This document shows positions 1 to 8,122 of a stretch of DNA of 27,143 nucleotides, piece by piece. The notes beneath the pieces were generated by a model. That model was not told the origin of the DNA and did not search any database. It saw nothing but the letters and a program-made list of their open reading frames with translations. The translations under genes and the position numbers were made by a program. Positions within the stretch are counted from its first letter, which is position 1. Each line of letters begins with the position of its first letter. Source of the DNA: a virus; the IMG/VR virus record IMGVR_UViG_3300029913_000097, positions 1 to 27,143 of that record; one strand, 5' to 3'.

Positions 1-2184
1 CCTATTCAAAATGGTCTTTATTTCGAAAGATTTCTTAATCCAGAGCGAGTCTCTCCACCAGATATTGACACAGATATTAGTACTAATGATAGACAGTTCG
101 TTATTGATTATATTAAAACAAAATATGGTACGGAATATGTTTCACAAATTGTTACATTTTCTGAATTAAAATCTAAATCTGCTCTAAAAGATGCTGCACG
201 TTTATATAATATAAATCCTGAAGAAATTAATAGAATTACTTCTTATTTTCCACCATCTAAATTTGGAACTCCTCCTACATTAAATGAGGCTTATGAAATT
301 GAATTAGTTAAAGATTGGGCAGAGAATAATAAATCTGTTTGGAAAGAAGCATTAGAGTTAGAAGGATTTATTAGACAAACTGGTATTCATGCTGCTGGTT
401 TAATTATATCACCGAAACCAATTAATGAACTAACTGGCGTATCTTATGAAAAAGGTGAACGAATATGTCAGTTAGATAAAAAAGATTCTGAAAAGTTTGG
501 TCTATTAAAAATGGACTTTTTAGGATTAGCTACTTTAGGATTAATTAAAGATACTATGAATTTATTAGGTAAATCTTATTATGATATGGAAAATATTCCT
601 CTAAATGATCCAAAAATATTTGAAGCATTTGCTAGAGCAGAAACGCATGGGATATTTCAATTTGAATCTGACGGAATGCAGAAAATCTTAACTAGAATTA
701 AACCAACAAATTTTGCCGATATTGCCGCGGCGACAGCACTCTATCGCCCTGGACCTCTCATGAGCGGTCTGACAGATGATTTTATTCACAATAAGCATTC
801 TGTTAATCCTGAATATACATTGCCAGAATTTAAGGATTTGATGGCTGAAACTTATGGGGTATTTGTCTATCAGGAAGAGGTAATGCTTGTTTCTCAGAAA
901 ATCGCAGGCTTTACTTTAGCAAAAGCGGATAATCTCAGAAAAGCAATTGGTAAAAAAGATAAAATATTAATGAAAACTATGGAAAATGCTTTTATTAATG
1001 GAGCTATAAATAATGGATATGATAAAGAGTTAATACAGAAGCTTTGGCTACAGATCCTCAAATTTGCAGATTATTGCTTTAACAAAAGCCATAGTTATGC
1101 CTATGCTCTATTGAGTTATTGGACTATGTATTTAAAAATCTATTATCCAAAAGAATTCGCAGCATCATTACTATCTTTAGATTTAAAAGATAGTGCAAAA
1201 CTTAGATCTCATTTTTTTAATTTAAAAGATAAAGTAGAATTTTTACCTCCATTATTAAATGAAGCTGAGGAATCTTTTAAATTAACTAAAGATGGCGTAA
1301 TGATGGGATATGGTTCTATTAAAGGTATGGGAAATGCCTCAATAGGTTTAGCTAATAATAAACCATATTCGTCTATTATTCAGGTATTCGAAAAAAATAA
1401 ATTAGATAAAACTCAATTAGCAACATTAATTTATAGTGGAGCATTTGATCATTTCGAAAAAAACAAAGCAGTTCTTTTGGGTAATATTGATAGAATTTTA
1501 AAATTTAATAAGTCGAATGAAAATTCAGATATTTTTAATTTATTTGAACCAAGTGAGATATTCGCATTAGATTATGGTAAAAAAGCCAATGTTCCTTCAG
1601 ATGCATATATGGAGAAAACTTGCTATGGATTCAACGTACATAGTGGATTTCTCAACGAAAATAAATGGTTGATTGAATCTCTAAAAGAAGATATACATAT
1701 TGGAATTATTAGTGAAATAAAAAGAACTAAAACTAAGAAGGATGGTAAGGATATGGCTATTCTTACTATCGAGACGGTTAGAGGTAAAATGAAAGCAGTA
1801 CTTTTTACAAAACAATATGCAGAATATGGAACTATACTTGAAAAAGAACAAACATATGCATTTAGAGGAATCTTAAAAACCAATACTAATAGTGAGGATG
1901 AAAACGAAACTTCATTAATTATTTATGAAATGGTTAATGAATTAGGAATTGTAGTAACACAAGCTAATTTGTATAGTGATAATAAAATTAAGGTAAAAGA
2001 TATAGATAAATCAGCTTTGTTAGGTTTTATCAAACCAGGTTGTTGTGATATTAATATTTATGAAAGTGATCTTGATGGAGAAAGTAATTTATTATTTAAA
2101 TTATACGAAAATATGAATTATGATAAAAGTATTCATGAAAAAGTAAAAGAAATGGGATTTAGAATTGAGTTAAATGTATTTTAA
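1..2184 (+). CDS. dnaE: DNA polymerase III alpha subunit (C-family), 5' end outside window
   Basis: Replicative DNA polymerase catalytic subunit. The frame is open from base 1, giving 727 visible residues; the PHP domain and start of the palm lie outside the window. Family motifs seen: FERFLNPERV then PDIDTDI (window residues 20-26) with two of the catalytic aspartates, TGIHAAGLIIS, KMDFLGL with the third catalytic aspartate (residue 172), GIFQFESDGMQ, ALYRPGPL, YGVFVYQEEVM, KAIGKKDK and FNKSHSYAYALLSYW. Next come an HhH-like stretch (KGMGNASIG, then GAFDHFEKNKA), a DIFNLF peptide (1528-1545) where bacterial DnaE carries its sliding-clamp-binding motif, and an OB-fold (about 1700-1840). The C-terminal tail after the OB-fold is short, so a full tau-binding domain is not evident. 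All visible catalytic residues are intact, so it looks functional. Base composition resembles the neighbouring phage genes, and a terminator separates it from the structural genes downstream. Confidence 0.96.
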   Translation, partial: PIQNGLYFERFLNPERVSPPDIDTDISTNDRQFVIDYIKTKYGTEYVSQIVTFSELKSKSALKDAARLYNINPEEINRITSYFPPSKFGTPPTLNEAYEIELVKDWAENNKSVWKEALELEGFIRQTGIHAAGLIISPKPINELTGVSYEKGERICQLDKKDSEKFGLLKMDFLGLATLGLIKDTMNLLGKSYYDMENIPLNDPKIFEAFARAETHGIFQFESDGMQKILTRIKPTNFADIAAATALYRPGPLMSGLTDDFIHNKHSVNPEYTLPEFKDLMAETYGVFVYQEEVMLVSQKIAGFTLAKADNLRKAIGKKDKILMKTMENAFINGAINNGYDKELIQKLWLQILKFADYCFNKSHSYAYALLSYWTMYLKIYYPKEFAASLLSLDLKDSAKLRSHFFNLKDKVEFLPPLLNEAEESFKLTKDGVMMGYGSIKGMGNASIGLANNKPYSSIIQVFEKNKLDKTQLATLIYSGAFDHFEKNKAVLLGNIDRILKFNKSNENSDIFNLFEPSEIFALDYGKKANVPSDAYMEKTCYGFNVHSGFLNENKWLIESLKEDIHIGIISEIKRTKTKKDGKDMAILTIETVRGKMKAVLFTKQYAEYGTILEKEQTYAFRGILKTNTNSEDENETSLIIYEMVNELGIVVTQANLYSDNKIKVKDIDKSALLGFIKPGCCDINIYESDLDGESNLLFKLYENMNYDKSIHEKVKEMGFRIELNVF

Positions 2185-2186
2185 AG

Positions 2187-2221
2187 ATAGTGCCCAAATC
2201 TAATTGGGCGCTATTTTTTTT
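2187..2221 (+). terminator. Rho-independent terminator after dnaE
   Basis: An 11-bp stem (ATAGTGCCCAA at 2187-2197 with TTGGGCGCTAT at 2204-2214, one G-U pair) encloses a 6-base loop and is followed directly by a run of seven T. It begins two bases after the dnaE stop codon and separates replication from late structural transcription. Confidence 0.9.
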
Positions 2222-2247
2222 AGCTATTATATTCTCAAGCTTTCATA

Positions 2248-2253
2248 TATAAT
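2248..2253 (+). promoter_or_regulatory. Candidate -10 promoter element (TATAAT) of the tail-fibre operon
   Basis: A perfect TATAAT lies in the 52-base gap between the dnaE terminator and the next gene, 20 bases before its GTG start. No good -35 hexamer is visible at 16-18 bases spacing and there is no TG extension. Position after a terminator and before a long gene run supports it; the motif alone is weak evidence in AT-rich DNA. Confidence 0.4.
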
Positions 2254-2273
2254 GGAAGTCGAGGACTAATTCT

Positions 2274-3281
2274 GTGACCGTTAGCGTAAAACAATTAGCA
2301 GAAAATACTTCTACTACAACAACAGTGGATACTATGATACCTATATTTATAGGTATATCCAAAACTCAAACATCTAGTATTCCAGTTTTTACTGATAGTA
2401 CATATAATACAATTCAATTGAGTCCCAATAGTAATCAAATATTAGATCCAACTTCTATAGTACCAACTATTTCATATTGGCAAGAATTAACAACAGAAAT
2501 ATCTTTAACTAATAGTAGTTCTACTAATATTATCACATGTTCTATTCCTATTACTGCTAAATTTAATCCTAATTGTTTATTTGTAATTTACGATAGTAGT
2601 AATAATTTATTATTTGCATCTAATATAAGTTCTTTTACTTATAATTTAACTTCTTTAATTTCATTTACATTATCTACAACTTTAACTTTAACAGGAACTT
2701 TAACTTATAAATTAATAGAAAAAGTAAGTGAAGTAATTCCGTATGCATATAATATAAGTAGTCAGCAGGTAAGTTTAACTTTTAGTAATAGATCAAATAT
2801 AGTGTCATTTCCAACTGTAATTAATGCAGATTCTATCATTACTTATAATACGACTATAAATACTTCAACTCTTACAATTTACAATCCTGTAACCGCTACT
2901 GATATTTCAAATGAGAAAAATTTAGAACTTTCTAAAGGATTAAATTACTCATCACAAGCAATAGTGGTTTCGATACCAGATGAAACTTACATTAACAATG
3001 CTATTGACTTAATTAAATATCAAACAGTTGGATACTATATAGTACCAATTAATTTATCAACTACTTCAATAAATATATTATCTGCATATGTAAAATCTAT
3101 TGTAGATAATAGATTTTTAAGTTTGTTAATTCCAGCAGTAATGCCGGCAGATTTAACTTTAGGTGCTGGATATTATATAGAACCAGATCGTTATGTTTTA
3201 AGTGGATATGTAATCGATGGTTATTCTGTGACGGTTCCAGTTCCACCAAATTTTCCAATACCGGGTTATGAGGATATTTGA
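2274..3281 (+). CDS. Tail-sheath-like structural protein (N-terminal half only)
   Basis: Virion protein of 335 residues, rich in Ser, Thr, Asn and Ile as expected for beta-rich tail parts. Its N-terminus (IPIFIGISK, about residues 22-30) and its C-terminal third (YYIVPINLST ... AYVKS ... FLSLLIP) line up by eye with the sheath N-terminal half encoded at 17664-18632 (LPCFVGSIN; YLLVPLSNST ... AYAAH ... FRATLLNATLP), and both have a DET followed by YI upstream of the VP motif. It is therefore probably a sheath paralogue lacking the C-terminal sheath domain, possibly a baseplate or tail-end piece; this is inferred from by-eye similarity. Start is GTG at 2274, with GAGGA eight bases upstream. The stop overlaps the next start (TGATG). 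First gene after the dnaE terminator and the candidate promoter at 2248. Confidence 0.6.
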   Translation: MTVSVKQLAENTSTTTTVDTMIPIFIGISKTQTSSIPVFTDSTYNTIQLSPNSNQILDPTSIVPTISYWQELTTEISLTNSSSTNIITCSIPITAKFNPNCLFVIYDSSNNLLFASNISSFTYNLTSLISFTLSTTLTLTGTLTYKLIEKVSEVIPYAYNISSQQVSLTFSNRSNIVSFPTVINADSIITYNTTINTSTLTIYNPVTATDISNEKNLELSKGLNYSSQAIVVSIPDETYINNAIDLIKYQTVGYYIVPINLSTTSINILSAYVKSIVDNRFLSLLIPAVMPADLTLGAGYYIEPDRYVLSGYVIDGYSVTVPVPPNFPIPGYEDI

Positions 3282-4846
3282 TGACATTATCATTATATAG
3301 ACGTACAGATTATACAGTTGAATTAACTTGGGCTCAGTTAGATTCTAACTGGACCATAATCGAAAATGCTATTAATGCATTAAATGGGTTAAATATATTT
3401 GGCGGTGTTTGGAATGCTAGTGCTAATAGTCCAACTTTAGCATCGGGAACTGGAATACAGGGAACTTATTATAGGGTTGGAACTTCAGGAAGTACACTAA
3501 TAGATGGAATATCTCAATGGAATGTTGGTGATTTACTTTTCTTTAATGGAACTATTTGGGAAAAAGTAGATGGTATAGCTAATGAAAGTGTAACTATTGG
3601 AACTACTAATATATTACTTGGAACAACAGCCACCACGTTAGTAGGTTTAACTTCGGTAACATCAGCTTTATTCGTAGGACCATTAACCGGAAACGCTAGT
3701 ACAGCAACTTCCCTAGTTGGTGGTGGTGCAAATCAAATAGTTTACCAGTCAGCCGCCGGAACTTCAGCCTACATATCTCCGGCTAATTACGGCATATTAA
3801 CGACCGGTGCGACCGGTGTTCCGTCAATACTTGCAGGGGCTACGGGCGTATTGGTTGGATCGGCTTCGGCGATTCCTGCATGGTCTATAACACCAACTTT
3901 AACCGGAACTAATTTTAGTGGTATTCCGGGAACTGCAATAAATAGTGCGGTAACTAAATCTACTAATTTAGTAGGCGGTAACTCTACTACATTATTAGGA
4001 TCGGTTCCCTATCAATCAAATACTGATACAACAACATTATTAGCTCCAAATACAACCACCACTAAGAAATTCTATACTCAAACAGGTACAGGAACAAATG
4101 GTGCTATTCCTGCATGGAATACTATCGTAACGTCAGATATAGCAACCGCCCTAACAACACCTGGACCTATTGGAGCTACTACTCCTAGTACTGGACAATT
4201 TACAACTACTACTTTTACACAAAAGGTTAACTTTACAGCTTATTCTAATACTGCGGCATTAGGAGATATGTGGTTTAACTCAACTCAGCAAACCTTCTGT
4301 ACATCTGAAGGTGCTAGTGGTAATCCGATTACTACTTATAAATCAGGAGTAATTGCAATAGTAAAATCTACTTCTGCAATTACTTTCGCAGCAGCTACAA
4401 TTTATTATCCTATTTTAACAAGCACGTTACTTGGCACTTTAACGCTTCCAATTAATTCATTAGTTGTCGGCAAAACAGTTATAATTCCAATTAATGGAGT
4501 TATTACTATAGTAACTACAGCCTCTACCGTCACAGCACAAGTTCAGATTGGATCTACGAATATTACATTTCCCGCATCAGCTTCATTAGCCGCTGGTACT
4601 TATAATTTTGATTTAGAAATTAGAGCAAGCTTAACAGCGGCTGGATATCTGCAAGGAATGGGTAAATTAATAATTCAGTTACAAGGTGGATCTTCAATTA
4701 CTAGTTATGGAACTATTAATATTCCATCAACTACAGCTATCACTACCACAGTAGCAAATACTATTGGTTGTAGTTTCCAGACCGCAACAGCTACTACTTC
4801 TTCGACTATTCTTGCCAATCCTTCAGTTATTGAAATTAAGGGTTGA
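3281..4846 (+). CDS. Tail fibre protein
   Basis: Tail fibre of 521 residues, likely a trimeric receptor-binding or fibre-shaft protein. The N-terminus (YRRTDYTVELTWAQLDSNW) is of the type seen at virion-attachment ends of many phage fibres. About residues 40-100 hold a common fibre module: GGVWNAS, then GTYYRVGTSGS, WNVGDLLFFNGT and W-E-K. A long Gly/Thr/Ser/Ala-rich region follows with ISPANYG, TGATG and GTNFSGIP fragments typical of fibre repeats; the C-terminal part is hydrophobic beta-rich. Start chosen at ATG 3281, which overlaps the upstream TGA and follows a GAGGA sequence; the TTG three bases earlier is less likely. The stretch at about 3725-3890 is visibly richer in G+C than the rest, suggesting an exchanged segment. 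Confidence 0.8.
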   Translation: MTLSLYRRTDYTVELTWAQLDSNWTIIENAINALNGLNIFGGVWNASANSPTLASGTGIQGTYYRVGTSGSTLIDGISQWNVGDLLFFNGTIWEKVDGIANESVTIGTTNILLGTTATTLVGLTSVTSALFVGPLTGNASTATSLVGGGANQIVYQSAAGTSAYISPANYGILTTGATGVPSILAGATGVLVGSASAIPAWSITPTLTGTNFSGIPGTAINSAVTKSTNLVGGNSTTLLGSVPYQSNTDTTTLLAPNTTTTKKFYTQTGTGTNGAIPAWNTIVTSDIATALTTPGPIGATTPSTGQFTTTTFTQKVNFTAYSNTAALGDMWFNSTQQTFCTSEGASGNPITTYKSGVIAIVKSTSAITFAAATIYYPILTSTLLGTLTLPINSLVVGKTVIIPINGVITIVTTASTVTAQVQIGSTNITFPASASLAAGTYNFDLEIRASLTAAGYLQGMGKLIIQLQGGSSITSYGTINIPSTTAITTTVANTIGCSFQTATATTSSTILANPSVIEIKG

Positions 4847-4847
4847 T

Positions 4848-6263
4848 ATGCCTGATTATAAATTACAAGAGCATCAAAATGATGCTGTAAAGCAATTTAA
4901 TAAAACTAAGTCACAGATTTTATTCCATGGTTTAGGAAGTGGAAAAAGTTTATCATCAATTGCTATTGGAGAGCAAGATCCTTCTGAATCTAAATTAGTT
5001 TTAACTCCAGCATCTCTTAGTCATAATTATATTAAAGAATTAAAAAAGTTTAACGTACCTTTAGATAACTACCATTTAGTATCTTACGAAAAATATCGTC
5101 TTAATCCAGATTTTTATTTAAGCAAATATAAGCCAAAGATGATTATTGCCGATGAATTACATCGTGCTCAAAATGAAAGTTCTCTTACTGGAGATACACT
5201 TAGATATTCTAGATCTAAAGTTAATAAAATGTTGGGTTTAAGTGGTTCGATTGCCCAAAATAGTCCAACTGAAATAGCTTCATTACTACATACAGTAGCG
5301 GGTAAACCAGTTCTTGGTACAGAGAAAGAATTTAGAGCTAACTTTATTAAAGAACGTAAAATTGGACCAGGACTTATTGGAAGATTAATGGGGCGAAAAG
5401 GCGGCACGATTCAGGAGGCTAAAAACTTAGATAAGTTTAAAGAATTAGCCTCTCCTTATATTAATACTTTTTCTGGTAATGAAGATTATAATAAGCATTT
5501 ACCAAAAGTAGAAGAAGAAATTCAAAGAATTGGAATGAGCAAAGAACAGCAAGGATATTATGACTACGCATTTAAACAAGCCCCTGGCTGGGTTAAATAC
5601 AAGATTAATCACAATTTGCCTTTAAATAAACGCGAATCAGTTAATTTAAATGCTTTCTCTATTGCAGGTAGACAAATTTCAAATAGTGTTGAGGGTTATG
5701 GTGGTTCTACACATACACCTAAAATAGATGCTATAATGAGCGATATTCAACAAGGAATGAAAAAGGATAAGAATTTCAAGGCTGCTATTTATTCTGGCTT
5801 TTTGGAATCAGGATTAGATCCGATAGCTCGAAAATTAAAAAAAAGAAATATACCATATGGTATGTTTACAGGAGAACAGAGTAAAGAAGAAAGAAATCAA
5901 ATGGTAACTGATTATAATAAAGGAAAATTAAAAACTTTATTAATTTCACCGGCAGGTGGTGAAGGTTTAGATCTTCATAATACAAAGATGATGGGAATTG
6001 TTGACCAAAGCTGGAATCCTCAAAAAACTTTACAGGCCATTGGAAGAGCGGCTAGATACGATTCTCATAAATCATTACCCGAAGAAGAAAGAAAATTAAA
6101 AGTTATACAATATCTTTCAGAACCTAGACTTGGGATGTTCGGAAAAATTAAGAGATACTTTAATCCAAATATACATAAAATTGGAATTGATGAATATATG
6201 CGCAATAGAAGCATGGAAAAACAGCAATTAAATGACCAATTTACAAATGTTTTAAAAGGTTAA
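4848..6263 (+). CDS. SF2 (Snf2/DExH-type) helicase
   Basis: ATP-dependent DNA helicase or translocase of 471 residues. Helicase motifs in order: a Q-like start (LQEHQNDAV, residues 6-14), Walker A HGLGSGKS (27-34), motif Ia VLTPASL (51-57), Walker B ADELHRA (101-107, DELH), motif III GLSGSI (130-135), motif V SPAGGEGLDL and motif VI QAIGRAARYDSH (396-407). The C-terminal tail (IDEYMRNRSMEKQQLNDQF) resembles that of phage Snf2-like helicases. All key ATPase residues are present. Start chosen at ATG 4848, one base after the fibre stop, with AAGGG just upstream; an earlier in-frame ATG at 4764 would lie inside the fibre gene and add an unnatural leucine-rich leader. It sits between tail genes with almost no spacing, so it is expressed with the virion proteins. 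It could act in replication or repair, or be packaged. Confidence 0.9.
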   Translation: MPDYKLQEHQNDAVKQFNKTKSQILFHGLGSGKSLSSIAIGEQDPSESKLVLTPASLSHNYIKELKKFNVPLDNYHLVSYEKYRLNPDFYLSKYKPKMIIADELHRAQNESSLTGDTLRYSRSKVNKMLGLSGSIAQNSPTEIASLLHTVAGKPVLGTEKEFRANFIKERKIGPGLIGRLMGRKGGTIQEAKNLDKFKELASPYINTFSGNEDYNKHLPKVEEEIQRIGMSKEQQGYYDYAFKQAPGWVKYKINHNLPLNKRESVNLNAFSIAGRQISNSVEGYGGSTHTPKIDAIMSDIQQGMKKDKNFKAAIYSGFLESGLDPIARKLKKRNIPYGMFTGEQSKEERNQMVTDYNKGKLKTLLISPAGGEGLDLHNTKMMGIVDQSWNPQKTLQAIGRAARYDSHKSLPEEERKLKVIQYLSEPRLGMFGKIKRYFNPNIHKIGIDEYMRNRSMEKQQLNDQFTNVLKG

Positions 6264-6265
6264 TT

Positions 6266-7483
6266 ATGAATGTCGATTTTCTATTTGATTATCTTCCCTC
6301 AACATATAAAGATAATTTAATAAACTCTAACGGAGATAACACTTTAATCCCTCTTTTTAACCAATACACGAATTGTATTGGAAGTATGATCTATGAAACT
6401 CAGCAATTATCCCAAGCACCTTATTTAGAAACATGTCCATTATTTATTAAAGAATATTACAAAACAGTTGATGTTTCAGTTGGTAATAATATTGGTGGAA
6501 ATAATTATGCAATCGAATCTAGTATTATTGGATTTTCAGATTTATATTATGATGGAAATTTAACATCATTAGCATGTTCAGCTTCTAATTTTACTATCAA
6601 TAATAATTCAGTTACAGGTGTAAGATATATTACTTTTCCAGCAGCTTTTGATCCTAGAGTAATAACTTTATTTACCAAAACCTGTTATCATCAGAAGAAT
6701 TTATTATATAATATTTTTGGTAAATTATTAAACTATCAACCAGTATTTTCCTTTTTACAATATGGTACAGAATTTCTAACTCAACAACAGAATTATAAAA
6801 ATCAGTTATTGGGATTACTATACACTTCCGTTAAAGGACAAACGTTAGAATCAATCAATATAGGATTGTCCATCTTTTTAAATTTGCAATATTCAACCAT
6901 AAATGATACAGTAAGAAATCTTACTACAACCAGCATAACCCTGGAAAGTAGTTCTGATGGAACTTTAACTACAATTACTGGAAATATAGATTCTACCTTA
7001 ACTGTTGGTACCATCATTCCTAAATATACAATTTTAGAAACAAAGAACTTTAATTTATATGATCAGTTTGCAGATCCGGCAAGATTTACTCAATTCATAT
7101 TAGCTAATGGATCACAATATCTTTTAAGTCTTTTAAATATAGACGTAACAGATCAAGAAAAATATGCACATTTAGATTTTGATAGTAATCTTTATTATGA
7201 TGATGCAAATCTTTATTGGGATATGGGAGATAATACTGGAGTAAGTCATACATTACCAGGAGATGCTACCATTTATTCATTACCTAGCGCTGGATTGATT
7301 ACTAATTTTAGTTCTTATGATGATTCTAGATTTCAAAGTAATAAAATATATGAAATGTTTAGAAATTTATTTATATTAGAATTTACAACAAATCAATCCA
7401 CCCAAACTATAACTAATGTAGCAAATTTTTTAAATAGATTTAAACCTTTAACTTCTAAATACATAATATATAATCCATCGTAG
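6266..7483 (+). CDS. Probable baseplate/tail structural protein
   Basis: Unrecognised protein of 405 residues, Asn-, Tyr- and Thr-rich. It begins VDFLFDYLPSTYKDNL, a start reminiscent of phage tail-end/baseplate proteins that open with a 'LP-x-x-Y-K-D' segment, followed by alternating helical and beta-rich stretches; the last 40 residues contain VANFLNRFKPLTSKY. No signal peptide, membrane span or catalytic motif is visible. It starts two bases after the helicase stop with AAAGG upstream and ends with TAG. The place in a tail-fibre/baseplate operon is the main argument for its role. Confidence 0.5.
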   Translation: MNVDFLFDYLPSTYKDNLINSNGDNTLIPLFNQYTNCIGSMIYETQQLSQAPYLETCPLFIKEYYKTVDVSVGNNIGGNNYAIESSIIGFSDLYYDGNLTSLACSASNFTINNNSVTGVRYITFPAAFDPRVITLFTKTCYHQKNLLYNIFGKLLNYQPVFSFLQYGTEFLTQQQNYKNQLLGLLYTSVKGQTLESINIGLSIFLNLQYSTINDTVRNLTTTSITLESSSDGTLTTITGNIDSTLTVGTIIPKYTILETKNFNLYDQFADPARFTQFILANGSQYLLSLLNIDVTDQEKYAHLDFDSNLYYDDANLYWDMGDNTGVSHTLPGDATIYSLPSAGLITNFSSYDDSRFQSNKIYEMFRNLFILEFTTNQSTQTITNVANFLNRFKPLTSKYIIYNPS

Positions 7484-7491
7484 GTGATATC

Positions 7492-7707
7492 ATGATTGTA
7501 TCAAATTTAGGATATGCCGCATATCTAATGCTAAAAGATTATAAACTATTAGATACGCCCACTAGAACCAATGATGGAAAGTTTAATTTCAACTTTGAGA
7601 TAGAAGAAGAATTAAACAAGAAATTATTGCATAAATACTCTACTAGTGATTTTTCTAAATTTGATAATTTCTTAGTAACTTTAAAAAGATTACTTCCGAG
7701 ATATTAA
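7492..7707 (+). CDS. Small hypothetical phage protein (71 aa)
   Basis: A 71-residue basic protein with no membrane segment. The pattern 'AAYLMLKDYKLLD ... F-N-F-E-I ... F-D-N-F-L-V-T-L-K-R-L' resembles small phage proteins encoded near baseplate genes (DUF5659-like), but the resemblance is by eye only. It has a GGTGA ribosome-binding sequence and starts nine bases after the previous stop; the next gene begins two bases after its stop, so it is translated within the tail operon. Confidence 0.6.
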   Translation: MIVSNLGYAAYLMLKDYKLLDTPTRTNDGKFNFNFEIEEELNKKLLHKYSTSDFSKFDNFLVTLKRLLPRY

Positions 7708-7708
7708 T

Positions 7709-8095
7709 ATGATATTAATTAAAGGAACTGATAAGTCAGTTAGATTTAAAGTATATGATAATATTTTACAAAAAAATCCTATTGACTTAACCGTATATAA
7801 CGAATTTATTTGTGCTGTAACTGAAGGTTACGGAACTGTTTTAATAGAGAAAAAATTTAGCACAAATGATATTAAAGTATTTTCAGATAATCCAGATAAA
7901 TATTCTAATTATATTATCGAAGTTAAATTTAAAAAAGAAGATACAGCTAACATGACACTCAATCCTTCATATGAGGAAAGAATTAGAAATCTTGAATTAT
8001 TTGGAATTATGAAAAATGAAGAAGTAACTAGATTTCTTATTACTGAATTTTACTTAGAAGGATCTGGATACTATGTACACAGAAATAGACGATAA
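7709..8095 (+). CDS. Small structural protein, possibly baseplate-associated
   Basis: A 128-residue protein opening with ILIKGTDKSVRFKVYDN, followed by beta-strand-rich sequence with an EVKFKKEDT segment. This 'G-T-D/N ... F-x-V' start is reminiscent of the N-terminal beta domains of baseplate upper proteins that anchor fibres, but no specific family can be asserted. It follows the 71-residue protein after one base and is followed by a 27-base gap containing the ribosome-binding site of the next gene. Confidence 0.5.
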   Translation: MILIKGTDKSVRFKVYDNILQKNPIDLTVYNEFICAVTEGYGTVLIEKKFSTNDIKVFSDNPDKYSNYIIEVKFKKEDTANMTLNPSYEERIRNLELFGIMKNEEVTRFLITEFYLEGSGYYVHRNRR

Positions 8096-8122
8096 ATCTG
8101 ATTATTATGTGGAGATTGAAGT

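Noticed and set aside
4764-4847. Upstream in-frame ATG adding a leucine-rich leader to the helicase, looking like a signal peptide
   Set aside because: The leader overlaps the end of the fibre gene in another frame and has no ribosome-binding site; ATG 4848 directly follows the fibre stop and leads into the helicase Q-like motif.
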